NCBI GenBank assembly: GCA_022842225.1
Contig: JALHPX010000012.1
Span: 1 to 17,400 of the forward strand
Direction of reading: 5' to 3'
DNA length: 17,400 nt
From: a bacterium
GTDB lineage: Bacteria; Bdellovibrionota; FAC87; UBA2466
The first letter of the stretch is position 1. Each line of letters begins with the position of its first letter. Below are positions 7,413 through 14,941 of this stretch, in pieces. Position numbers and translations under genes: made by a program. The notes under the pieces are model-generated. The model was not told the DNA's origin. It searched no databases and saw nothing but the letters and a program-made list of their open reading frames with translations.

Positions 7413-7447
7413 TTGGCAAGGCTTGGCGGGTTCGCTACGATTCTCAT
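7413..7447 (+). promoter_or_regulatory. Predicted promoter of dam, leaderless
   Basis: TTGGCA (7413-7418) and TACGAT (7436-7441) are separated by the ideal 17 bp. The expected transcription start falls at 7448, the first base of the GTG start codon. There is no Shine-Dalgarno sequence. The complementary strand of the -35 box reads TTGCCA (7419-7414) and has a weak -10 match at 7396-7391, so ohr may use an overlapping -35 element. Confidence 0.5.
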
Positions 7448-8257
7448 GTGGCGATTAAAGTGCGTCCTATTCTTAAGTGGGCGGGCGGAAAATCGGGGCT
7501 CTTAAGTCAAATGTGGCCGCACTTTCCCGTCGATTTTGAACGGTACGTGGAGCCCTTTATCGGCGGAGCCGCTGTCTTTCTTTCCCTGCCCGAGCTTAAG
7601 CCCGCGTTGTTGAATGACAGCAACGGTGAGCTTATCCACCTTTACTGCACCGTGCGCGATCATCCGCGCGAGCTGGCGGCCGTCCTCACTGAGTTCACCC
7701 TTTTGTATTCTGAAGATTTTTTCTATGCCCTTCGTGACGAAAAACCAGAAGATGCACTCCGTCGAGCCGCCCGAACTATCTTTCTCAATAAAACGGGGTT
7801 CAATGGATTGTATCGAATGAACTCTCGCGAACAGTTCAATGTCCCTTTCGGCAAGCGCCCCAAATGCCCCGCACTGTTTAACCTGGAAAACTTCCTGAGA
7901 GTTGCTGAGAAACTCAAATCAGCCACCCTTTCACACGCCGATTTTGAAGTTGTTCTCGATCAGGCCGGTCCGGGCGATTTTGTCTATTGTGATCCGCCTT
8001 ATGCGCCGGTTTCTAAAACCGCCTCTTTTACTTCTTATACCCACCGCGGCTTTTCCCTGGACGAACAGGCGCGGCTTAAACAGGCAGCCGATCGCGCCCG
8101 ATCGCGCGGGGCCCGTGTTGTCGTCTCCAACTCCTGGACCGAAGAGATGCTCAAGCTCTATGGCGATTGGAAGATCGTCGAAATCCAGGCCCGCCGAGCG
8201 ATTAACTCGGATGGTGGGGGCCGGGGCAAAGTCTCCGAATTGCTGGCCGTTGGTTGA
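7448..8257 (+). CDS. dam: Dam-type DNA adenine N6-methyltransferase
   Basis: With GTG 7448 as start the protein has 269 residues, close to other Dam enzymes. It transfers a methyl group from S-adenosylmethionine to adenine N6, in Dam family members usually within GATC. The AdoMet-binding KWAGGK (10-15) and VEPFIGGAAVF segments and the catalytic DPPY (182-185), followed by APVSKTASFTSYT, match the Dam consensus, as does the C-terminal RGKVSELLAV. The open frame extends back to 7235 inside ohr, but that extension is non-family sequence and the promoter lies within it. GTG 7460 is a second possible start. No restriction endonuclease gene is adjacent, so it looks like a solitary regulatory or repair methylase. 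The target site is inferred from family. Confidence 0.9.
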   Translation: MAIKVRPILKWAGGKSGLLSQMWPHFPVDFERYVEPFIGGAAVFLSLPELKPALLNDSNGELIHLYCTVRDHPRELAAVLTEFTLLYSEDFFYALRDEKPEDALRRAARTIFLNKTGFNGLYRMNSREQFNVPFGKRPKCPALFNLENFLRVAEKLKSATLSHADFEVVLDQAGPGDFVYCDPPYAPVSKTASFTSYTHRGFSLDEQARLKQAADRARSRGARVVVSNSWTEEMLKLYGDWKIVEIQARRAINSDGGGRGKVSELLAVG

Positions 8258-8304
8258 CCTAGCCCCCCTTCTTGCGGGATTAAAAAGAGCACTGCGGGGG
8301 AATA

Positions 8305-9519
8305 ATGCGATCTGTCTCTAAACTTTGGCTTCCTGTTGCCGTCGGCGCGATGGGCTATTTTGTGGATATCTACGATTTGGTGCTGTTTAGCATCGTGCGC
8401 GTGGTGAGTTTAAAGGAGCTGGGCATCGCGGACGGCGAGCTGCTGTCGGTCGGAGTTCTGCTTCTGAACTGCCAGATGGTTGGGATGCTCGTGGGTGGGC
8501 TACTCTGGGGAATTCTCGGCGATAAAAAGGGCCGGCTCTCGGTGCTGTTTGGCTCTATCTTTCTCTATTCTGCAGCAAACATTGCAAACGGATTTGTAAA
8601 TTCTATCGAGCTCTACGCCCTTTTGCGATTTGTAGCCGGGGTGGGATTGGCCGGTGAGCTGGGTGCGGCCGTCACGCTGGTAAGCGAAACGCTGCCTCGG
8701 AACTTGCGCGGGTATGGCACGTCACTGATTGCGGGTGTGGGCGTGTGCGGCGCGATTTTCGCGGGCCTTACCGGCGATATGTTCCACTGGAGAAATGCAT
8801 ACATTCTGGGCGGCATCTTAGGACTGTTCTTACTCATCCTGCGAGTCAGCATGTTTGAATCGGGAATGTATCTCTCCATGCTCGAGAAATCAGCGCGCAA
8901 GGGCGATATCTGGATGCTCTTTAATAACAAGAAGCGTTTCTCGACCTATCTAAGCTGCATCTTAATCGGCGTGCCGATTTGGTTTGTGGTGGGAATTCTG
9001 ATTACGTTCTCGCCAGAGATTACGCGAGAGCTCGGGGTCACGGGGCCCGTGGCCGCCGGTCGCGGCATCATGTGGTGCTATGGCGGACTGGCAATCGGCG
9101 ATATCACCAGTGGTTTCTTGAGCCAGCGCCTGGGCAGCCGCAAAAAAATCCTCATTTGGTTTTTGGTTCTCACTCTGCTTTGTATCTTGGGCATGCTCTT
9201 TAGCTTTGGCCTCACGCCAGAACAATTTTATCTCTTCTGCGGGGTGACGGGTTTTGCGACGGGTTACTGGGCGATTTTTGTGACGGTGGCCGCAGAACAT
9301 TTCGGGACGAATCTGCGATCCACGGTGGCAACCAGCGTTCCCAATTTCGTGCGCGGGTCTGTGGTGATCTTAACCTTTGCATTTGAGTGGAGCCACCGCT
9401 CGCTTTCACTCCGTATGAGTGCTCTTTGGATCGGACTAGTCGTTATGGCAGTGGCTTTCTTAGCGCTCTCAAAACTGCGAGAAACGCACTCCACAGATCT
9501 CAATTATTTGGACCACTGA
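8305..9519 (+). CDS. MFS transporter, metabolite:H+ symporter (MHS)-like
   Basis: The protein has 404 residues and about 12 hydrophobic segments, typical of the major facilitator superfamily. The loop 2-3 signature GGLLWGILGDKKGR lies at about residues 63-76, and RFVAGVGLAGELGAAVTLVSE followed by LPRNLRGYG resembles the segment 4-5 motif of the MHS/sugar-porter groups. These proteins move small organic acids or zwitterions across the inner membrane with protons. The substrate cannot be told. The ATG has GGGGG four bases upstream. It starts 47 bp after dam and ends three bases before the glycosyltransferase gene, so it is probably co-transcribed with at least the latter. The MFS assignment is firm; the subfamily is less so. 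Confidence 0.85.
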   Translation: MRSVSKLWLPVAVGAMGYFVDIYDLVLFSIVRVVSLKELGIADGELLSVGVLLLNCQMVGMLVGGLLWGILGDKKGRLSVLFGSIFLYSAANIANGFVNSIELYALLRFVAGVGLAGELGAAVTLVSETLPRNLRGYGTSLIAGVGVCGAIFAGLTGDMFHWRNAYILGGILGLFLLILRVSMFESGMYLSMLEKSARKGDIWMLFNNKKRFSTYLSCILIGVPIWFVVGILITFSPEITRELGVTGPVAAGRGIMWCYGGLAIGDITSGFLSQRLGSRKKILIWFLVLTLLCILGMLFSFGLTPEQFYLFCGVTGFATGYWAIFVTVAAEHFGTNLRSTVATSVPNFVRGSVVILTFAFEWSHRSLSLRMSALWIGLVVMAVAFLALSKLRETHSTDLNYLDH

Positions 9520-9522
9520 TTT

Positions 9523-10965
9523 ATGATGTCTACCAAGCAACGCGAACGCATCTGGCTTATTCTGGGAGCTGGCTGGCTACTCGCTATCGCGACTGCGCTG
9601 TACAATATCGGCTTTCTCGCGCTGGATGATTACAACAACGAAATCCTGGGGATGATCCCGGCGCAGGCGCAACTTCCTATCTCAGAGTGGGTAAACCAAA
9701 GAGAGCACCCACCTCTTGCCCGCGTGATTCTGTCGGCGATTACACGCGGCTGGCTGGCAGTGGGAATCGAAGCGCCCGTATGGCAATTGCGGTGGACCTT
9801 GGCGCTACTGGCGGCGATGAGCTTTGCTGTGAGTGCATGGGTGCTGCTGCAGCTCTTTGCGAAGTCCTCCTACCGCACTACTTTCTGGGCCGCCCTGCTT
9901 GTGGGATTCTATTTTATGGAGCCTCTGATTTTTTCACGCCCCATGGTGGAATCTCTCTCGATTCCGTTTCTGCTTCTGAGCGTCTGGTTTGCAACCAAGT
10001 ACCACTCGACGTCGGAGTTTAAAGACTTAGGTGTTGCTCTTGTTGTCTTGGCCGCTGGATGCATGCTGCGTTTTCAAATCGGCGTGGTGGTTCCGGTGCT
10101 CTTTATTCTGCCGGTCATTCAGCGCCACTACGCCCACGCGGCGGCACTTTTTGCTCTAGGGCTTGTCTGCATTGGGGTTACCGGAGCCGTCGATATGGCC
10201 CTGGGCCTACCGTTTCACGGCGGCATTCGTCGCTATATTGAGTACAACGAACACGCGTCTGCATGGCACGGGGCTATGCCGTTTTATAATTTCATATTGC
10301 TATTCATTGGCTTGTCGCTGCCCCCCACTTTCATCAGCCGCTTCCGCGGGATGAAATGGCGAGCGGAGTACCGCCCACTCGCCGTGGTGTTTTTGTTCTT
10401 TATCTTCTTCGTGGTCTGTCATTCGGCATTTCCTCACAAGGAGGAACGCTTCATGATCCCGATGGTGCCATTTTTCATCATGCTGATCGCACCACTCCTG
10501 GCTCACTTCACCGCGACCAAAGCCCACTGGCGAATCCTTTATTTCATGACGGTAAACGTCTTGCTCTTGGCACTGGTGGTTACGCAAATCCCCCAGCGCA
10601 ACACGATCGATCTAGCTCTGGCCGTAGACAGAAATGCCAACGTTAAGTCGCTGGCGCAACTGGAGGACTCCGTGGGCATCTTCCCCGCCGCCTACGGAAT
10701 CCACTCCAAGACGGTGCTGGTGAGATCCGTATCTATCGCCGATATCGCTAACAATAAAGATTGGCCCTGCAGCGAGCCTCTCGTCGTGCGTTTTGATAAA
10801 TCTGCGGCATTTGCCAAAGAACAACTCTCAGAAAAATTCATCAAGGTTCGGGAGTTCCCACCCGGATTAGTCGAGCGCGTACTGGTGCGCACGAACCCCG
10901 GCCGCAACATCCGTCGTGGCCAGTTGGAAGTCTGGTGGCCAGAAAAATGCGGCTTGCAGTTCTAA
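9523..10965 (+). CDS. GT22 (Alg9/PIG-like) GT-C membrane mannosyltransferase-like protein
   Basis: The protein has 480 residues with about nine to ten hydrophobic helices and a soluble C-terminal domain from about residue 375. The HKEERFMIP sequence starting at H305 is the hallmark of GT22 enzymes such as eukaryotic Alg9, which transfer mannose from a polyprenyl-phosphate sugar on the outer face of a membrane. An acidic pair D35-D36 in the first external loop (LDDYNNE) is at the expected place of the GT-C catalytic acid, and EHPPLARV follows as usual. ATG 9523 and ATG 9526 are both possible starts; no strong ribosome site is seen, and the three-base gap to the MFS gene suggests coupling. The acceptor is unknown: lipopolysaccharide, glycolipid or protein are all possible. 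Confidence 0.8.
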   Translation: MMSTKQRERIWLILGAGWLLAIATALYNIGFLALDDYNNEILGMIPAQAQLPISEWVNQREHPPLARVILSAITRGWLAVGIEAPVWQLRWTLALLAAMSFAVSAWVLLQLFAKSSYRTTFWAALLVGFYFMEPLIFSRPMVESLSIPFLLLSVWFATKYHSTSEFKDLGVALVVLAAGCMLRFQIGVVVPVLFILPVIQRHYAHAAALFALGLVCIGVTGAVDMALGLPFHGGIRRYIEYNEHASAWHGAMPFYNFILLFIGLSLPPTFISRFRGMKWRAEYRPLAVVFLFFIFFVVCHSAFPHKEERFMIPMVPFFIMLIAPLLAHFTATKAHWRILYFMTVNVLLLALVVTQIPQRNTIDLALAVDRNANVKSLAQLEDSVGIFPAAYGIHSKTVLVRSVSIADIANNKDWPCSEPLVVRFDKSAAFAKEQLSEKFIKVREFPPGLVERVLVRTNPGRNIRRGQLEVWWPEKCGLQF

Positions 10966-11063
10966 GTGGTTACACAGCCGATAGGAAGATCAGCCGGGGA
11001 CGCAGGACTTCGTGACCGCTACCTTTGGGGCCCCCAGGGAGACTGACACCTTTTGGTGGGAGA

Positions 11064-11813
11064 TTATTTGCTGACTAAGTCGTCGTAGGTGAGAACGGGG
11101 CGTTTGCCTGGAGATTTGGTGGCTTTCTTTAATGGGGCTGTGAGCTGGAGTTTTTTTACGGTTTTATCGAGCTCTATTAGAAATGGATTCTCCGCTCCAA
11201 GTAGCTTTCCCAATTTCGACCGGCTCTCCTCGGGATCCAGTTCGAGAGCCTCTTCGGACCAATCTTCAAAAAGTCTTTCGACAGCGCCTACAGCTAAGGA
11301 CGGAAAAGCACCGTCGTCTACTTCGCCAAATCCAACGATCAGCAACCGCTGCCACAGCTCCTTCATCGCCTTTTCGATTTGAGGATTTGCAAGTCCCAAT
11401 CGCCTGCCTTCTTTCTTTATCTCTTTGCTGGAGAGAGGCGAATTGTCGCTGATGATTTCTAATAGCTGTTTGGCATCCGCCGACAGACGCTTAAACCCCG
11501 ACGAGGCAGCAAGAATGGCGCGGGCCCAACGATAAGCATCCGGTGAGAAAACGGTAGCGCGGTTTTTAAACCATTTGGCGTAGACGACCTTGCCGGAGCT
11601 GGAGAGCTGTTCTCTTAAGTGCCAAAGTTCGGCGACGCGGTTGTCACCCGATTCGTCCCATTCCCATCGCATCGGCGTGCGTGGAAAAAAACACGACCAC
11701 AAAGAAAGCGGCAGTTTCTGATTCTGCACCGGAAACACGATGAGAATTCCGTGTTTTTGGATGTGCGAAATCGCTTTGGATCGGTTCATCACAGTCATAA
11801 CAAATGGTTTCAC
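11064..11813 (-). CDS. Possible AlkZ-related (winged-helix) protein
   Basis: The open frame starts at GTG 11813; ATG 11798 and ATG 11789 are alternatives, so the length is 241-249 residues. The N-terminal half (HGILIVFP, then LPLSLW, RWEWD and KVVYAKWFKNRATVFS) recalls proteins annotated as AlkZ-related, and residues about 110-160 (SPLSSKEIKKEGRRLG, then IEKAMKELWQRLLIVGFGE) look like a winged helix. AlkZ/YcaQ enzymes excise alkylated or crosslinked bases from DNA, but I see no clear catalytic motif here, so glycosylase activity is doubtful. The C-terminal 60 residues are charged and rich in Lys and Pro, perhaps binding nucleic acid. It is convergent with the GT22 gene and divergent from a secreted protein gene. 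The family call is from memory of the pattern. Confidence 0.5.
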   Translation of the reverse strand: MKPFVMTVMNRSKAISHIQKHGILIVFPVQNQKLPLSLWSCFFPRTPMRWEWDESGDNRVAELWHLREQLSSSGKVVYAKWFKNRATVFSPDAYRWARAILAASSGFKRLSADAKQLLEIISDNSPLSSKEIKKEGRRLGLANPQIEKAMKELWQRLLIVGFGEVDDGAFPSLAVGAVERLFEDWSEEALELDPEESRSKLGKLLGAENPFLIELDKTVKKLQLTAPLKKATKSPGKRPVLTYDDLVSK

Positions 11814-11952
11814 CGTTGCCGGGTTTTAAAATACCTGCTGGTTAACTCAACCCTAACAAGGTTAAAATAATTATGTAACAGGGCGCTGTCTACACCCCCA
11901 AATCTTCAATACCAAGTCAGTTGCAAGCAATGGTTCCCACAACGGAGGACGA

Positions 11953-12933
11953 ATGCGTCGACACCTTTTGGGTGTTTTCCAGGGCTTTTTCTGCACAATC
12001 CTATTGAGCTCCGAAGCTCTCCCAGCAGTCACCATGGTTTTCGACGACTTTCCGGCCTCCCCATTTGGATGCGAGTTTGAAGCAAAAGAACTCGGCGAAC
12101 GACTCAAGGCACTCGGCGTTCGCGTCAATTCTGCTCAATGCTACCGAGATAATCTCTCCACCAAAACGTACGAGCTGCGCGTGCAGTACGCCGCCACTAG
12201 CCCTGTTGTCGATGAATCGACGTATAAATCGGGCACGAACTTTTACTCCAAGGGCTGGTACAAAACTCTCGACGAATGCGAAGCGGATCTCGACAAGCAA
12301 ACGCGCAAATTCCAAAACCTCACGGGTCTCGAGCCCTATATTTCGTACTGCTCTAAAAAAGGTAGCTCCTACAGCACCCGCCCCTATTGGCCGCGCATCC
12401 ACGCCATCGGCAAAGGCGACCTTACGCTGAATGTCGACACAGTAGATTTTAGCTACACCGTTAAAGCGAATCTGAAAGAGGTCCAATCCGACCTGGAGAA
12501 ACATTTCTCCAGGGCCGATAAACAATTGGTCTATTCGTCGATTGATAGCAATGTTCTGACGGTCGGATTCTATGCCCCCAAGGTGACCGATCTGAATATT
12601 TTGCAAATCCTGCGCTTCCGCAGCCTCACCGAATGCGAAGATTCGCTCGAGACAGTGAAGGACATTTATAAGCAGGACTCCAACCCGCCCTTCTCCATCT
12701 TTTGCGGCGAAGGGAGCTACAGCTATAGCCAGCCAATGATTGCGGGCGTGATTGCCGGCACTTCAGGCCTCTCCATGCGCGGATACTATAATTATTACGC
12801 AACGATGCAGGAGTGTCAGGACGACCTTCCGACCGTTACAGCAGACTTAACGGCCACCGGAGAAACCCCGATCGGCGTCGTCTGCTCCTTCTACTACAGC
12901 TACTACATCCCCTACGCCTTCTACACTCGATAG
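11953..12933 (+). CDS. Secreted protein with four C-x22/23-C modules, unknown function
   Basis: The protein has 326 residues and an N-terminal signal peptide (MRR, a hydrophobic stretch to about residue 20, cleavage near ALPA). Apart from one Cys in the signal, all eight cysteines fall in four pairs with spacing 22, 23, 22 and 22: from C40 in FGCEFEAKEL, then DECEADLDKQ, TECEDSLETV and QECQDDLPTV, each ending in a hydrophobic stretch plus Cys (SAQC, ISYC, SIFC, GVVC). A fifth, cysteine-free copy (LKEVQSDLEKHF) lies between the second and third pairs. This suggests tandem small disulfide-bonded domains outside the cytoplasm. GGAGG lies four bases before the ATG. The last third is very rich in Tyr (YYNYYA, FYYSYY). 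I do not recognise the family. Confidence 0.75.
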   Translation: MRRHLLGVFQGFFCTILLSSEALPAVTMVFDDFPASPFGCEFEAKELGERLKALGVRVNSAQCYRDNLSTKTYELRVQYAATSPVVDESTYKSGTNFYSKGWYKTLDECEADLDKQTRKFQNLTGLEPYISYCSKKGSSYSTRPYWPRIHAIGKGDLTLNVDTVDFSYTVKANLKEVQSDLEKHFSRADKQLVYSSIDSNVLTVGFYAPKVTDLNILQILRFRSLTECEDSLETVKDIYKQDSNPPFSIFCGEGSYSYSQPMIAGVIAGTSGLSMRGYYNYYATMQECQDDLPTVTADLTATGETPIGVVCSFYYSYYIPYAFYTR

Positions 12934-12964
12934 AAACCTATAGATAAAACAACGTCTAAAAGCA

Positions 12965-13004
12965 TTTCCACAGACGGGTTCCTCGATTATAAATCGCTCA
13001 TCGT
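12965..13004 (+). promoter_or_regulatory. Predicted promoter of aguAB, very short leader
   Basis: TTTCCA (12965-12970) and TATAAA (12988-12993) are separated by 17 bp. The start site would be at about 13000, five bases before the ATG at 13005. No Shine-Dalgarno sequence precedes the gene. Weak -35 match; prediction only. Confidence 0.35.
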
Positions 13005-14087
13005 ATGAGCCAATATCCAACGGAATTATCACTGACCCTACCTGCCGAATGGGAGAACCACCGGGCCGTTTGGCTCGCATGGCCTTGGGATGCTTCTCTC
13101 TGGAAAGAGAATCTCGCGCCAGCTCAAAAAGAATTTGTAGAACTTTGCCAAACCATTCAGAAACAAACTCCCACTGAGTGCGTTTACGTCGTCTGCCCTA
13201 GCCCTCTGCATCGCCGACAGGCCGAACGGGCCTTGGGCGAAGGCAACTTTCGCTACTTCGAAGCCCCCTATGGCGATATCTGGCTGCGCGATACGGCGCC
13301 GATTTATCTAACGGATCGCAAAGGTGGCTTTGGCGCGGTCCATTTCCAGTTTAATGGCTGGGGAGGAAAATACCTCCTCAAGGGTGACAATACCGTCGGT
13401 AAAGAAATCGGACGGTTTGGCGAGACCCGCGTTTTTCATCCGCCGTTTGTACTAGAAGGCGGCTCGATTGATTCCAACGGCCAAGGTCTCTGCCTAACCA
13501 CTCGCCAGTGTCTGCTCAATCCCAATCGCAACCCGGGAATGACCGAGGGCGATTTGGAGCAAGCGCTTAAGGTCTGGTTGGGCCAGGATAAGATCCTTTG
13601 GCTTGAAGACGGCTTGATGAACGATCACACCGACGGTCACATCGATAATATCGCACGTTTTGTATCGACGGATACGGTTCTATGCATGAAGCCCTCGGGC
13701 TCGGACGACCCCAATGCACAAGTGCTGGTAAAGATTGAAAGCGATTTGCGGTCTTTCACCAACCAAAGTGGCCAGCCGCTAAAGGTCGTATCACTCTCCT
13801 CGCCAGGAAAAGTGCTGGATGCCGAAGGCAACGTCCGTCCCGCGAGTTACATGAATTTTTATATCGCCAATGGCGCCGTCATTGTCCCCCTCTACGGCTC
13901 TCCAAATGACGACAACGCCGTAGCGACGCTGCAATCTCTGTTTCCGACGCGCAAGGCGATTGGCCTGCGAGCCGACCATATTTTAAGCGGCGGCGGCTCT
14001 TTTCATTGTATTACCCAGCAGTACCCCGGCGACCCCGTTGTGGTAATCCCCGGCGAAGAAGCCGAGAAGGATGAGGAAGCGGAATGA
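13005..14087 (+). CDS. aguA: Agmatine deiminase
   Basis: The protein has 360 residues, normal for the family, and should be cytosolic. It hydrolyses agmatine to N-carbamoylputrescine and ammonia, the first step of the agmatine route to putrescine. The guanidine-modifying (PPAD-type) active site is complete: D91 and D96 in YGDIWLRDTAP, E151 in LEGGSID, H212 and D214 in DHTDGHIDN, and the nucleophile C335 in GGGSFHCITQQ. The last ten residues are an acidic tail (EEAEKDEEAE). The gene overlaps aguB by four bases (ATGA), so the two enzymes are translated together. No Shine-Dalgarno sequence is seen at the ATG; a promoter-like -10 box ends 11 bases upstream. No arginine decarboxylase gene lies in the window, so the source of agmatine is not shown. 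Confidence 0.95.
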   Translation: MSQYPTELSLTLPAEWENHRAVWLAWPWDASLWKENLAPAQKEFVELCQTIQKQTPTECVYVVCPSPLHRRQAERALGEGNFRYFEAPYGDIWLRDTAPIYLTDRKGGFGAVHFQFNGWGGKYLLKGDNTVGKEIGRFGETRVFHPPFVLEGGSIDSNGQGLCLTTRQCLLNPNRNPGMTEGDLEQALKVWLGQDKILWLEDGLMNDHTDGHIDNIARFVSTDTVLCMKPSGSDDPNAQVLVKIESDLRSFTNQSGQPLKVVSLSSPGKVLDAEGNVRPASYMNFYIANGAVIVPLYGSPNDDNAVATLQSLFPTRKAIGLRADHILSGGGSFHCITQQYPGDPVVVIPGEEAEKDEEAE

Positions 14088-14941
14088 AAACCAAGTTAGC
14101 AGCCATTCAATGTTCACTTTCTGACAACGTCGCCCAGAACGTTGAGAAGATCGAAAGCCTTATCGTGGAAGCGGCAGGTAAAGGCGCGCAGATTGTTCTT
14201 CCGTCCGAGTTGTTTGAAGGCCACTACTTCTGCAAAGAGGAAAAAGAGGAGTTTTTTGCTCGGGCTAATCCGGTGGAGGGTCACCCCTTCTTGCCACGTT
14301 TCCAAAAACTCGCTGCTAAACTCAAAATCGTATTGCCCGTCTCGTTCTTCGAAAAAGCAGGACAGGCCCACTACAATAGCCTCGCCGTTTACGATGCGGA
14401 TGGTTCTCTGATGGGTGTTTACCGCAAGAGCCATATCCCTGATGGCCCGGGCTATGAGGAGAAGTTTTATTTCAATCCTGGCGATACTGGCTTTCGGGTT
14501 TGGAAAACTCGCTACGGAATGGTCGGAACAGCCATTTGCTGGGATCAATGGTTCCCAGAAACGGCGCGCTGCCTCGCTTTGCAAGGCGCCGATGTACTCC
14601 TCTACCCCACGGCTATTGGCTCCGAGCCTGCGAGTGACGACGTGATGATTACTAAGGACCGTTGGCAACGCGCCATGATTGGGCACGCTGTTTCCAACGT
14701 CATCCCAGTAGTTGCTTCCAATCGCGTCGGTTGGGAAGGAAAGCAGTTCTTCTACGGACATTCGTTTATTTCTGATACGTCGGGCAATAAACTCGTCGAG
14801 ATGGATGAGAAGCAAGAAGGCGTGTTGATTACGGAAGCAGACTTTGCTCAGAACAGCGCTACACGCGCCACGTGGGGATTTTTTCGCGATCGCCGCCCGG
14901 AACTCTATGGGCCGCTACTAAAACTCGACGGTCGGAGTTAA
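14084..14941 (+). CDS. aguB: N-carbamoylputrescine amidase
   Basis: The protein has 285 residues and belongs to the nitrilase (C-N hydrolase) superfamily. It hydrolyses N-carbamoylputrescine to putrescine, CO2 and ammonia. The Glu-Lys-Cys triad is intact: E42 in LPSELFEGHYF, K115 in YRKSHIPDGPGY and C152 in AICWDQWFPE. The HIPDGPGY and SDDVMITKDRWQR segments are typical of the AguB branch rather than other nitrilases. It starts inside the stop of aguA (ATGA). Its last 24 bases overlap, on the other strand, the end of the coiled-coil protein gene, a convergent arrangement that leaves no room for a terminator between them. Confidence 0.95.
   Translation: MKTKLAAIQCSLSDNVAQNVEKIESLIVEAAGKGAQIVLPSELFEGHYFCKEEKEEFFARANPVEGHPFLPRFQKLAAKLKIVLPVSFFEKAGQAHYNSLAVYDADGSLMGVYRKSHIPDGPGYEEKFYFNPGDTGFRVWKTRYGMVGTAICWDQWFPETARCLALQGADVLLYPTAIGSEPASDDVMITKDRWQRAMIGHAVSNVIPVVASNRVGWEGKQFFYGHSFISDTSGNKLVEMDEKQEGVLITEADFAQNSATRATWGFFRDRRPELYGPLLKLDGRS

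Noticed and set aside
7235..7447. N-terminal extension of Dam into ohr
   Set aside because: The extension is antisense to ohr coding sequence and includes the predicted dam promoter; the Dam fold begins with the KWAGGK segment a few residues after GTG 7448.
11022..11038. GC-rich near-palindrome between the convergent GT22 and AlkZ-related genes as a terminator
   Set aside because: The arms are interrupted, the centre GGGGCCCC leaves no loop, and no T run follows on either strand.
12001..12606. 201-codon minus-strand frame opposite the Cys-repeat protein
   Set aside because: It lies wholly antisense to a gene with signal peptide, ribosome site and regular Cys pairs; its translation shows no recognisable domain.
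14114..14815. 233-codon minus-strand frame opposite aguB
   Set aside because: AguB has a complete catalytic triad; the antisense frame is a shadow.
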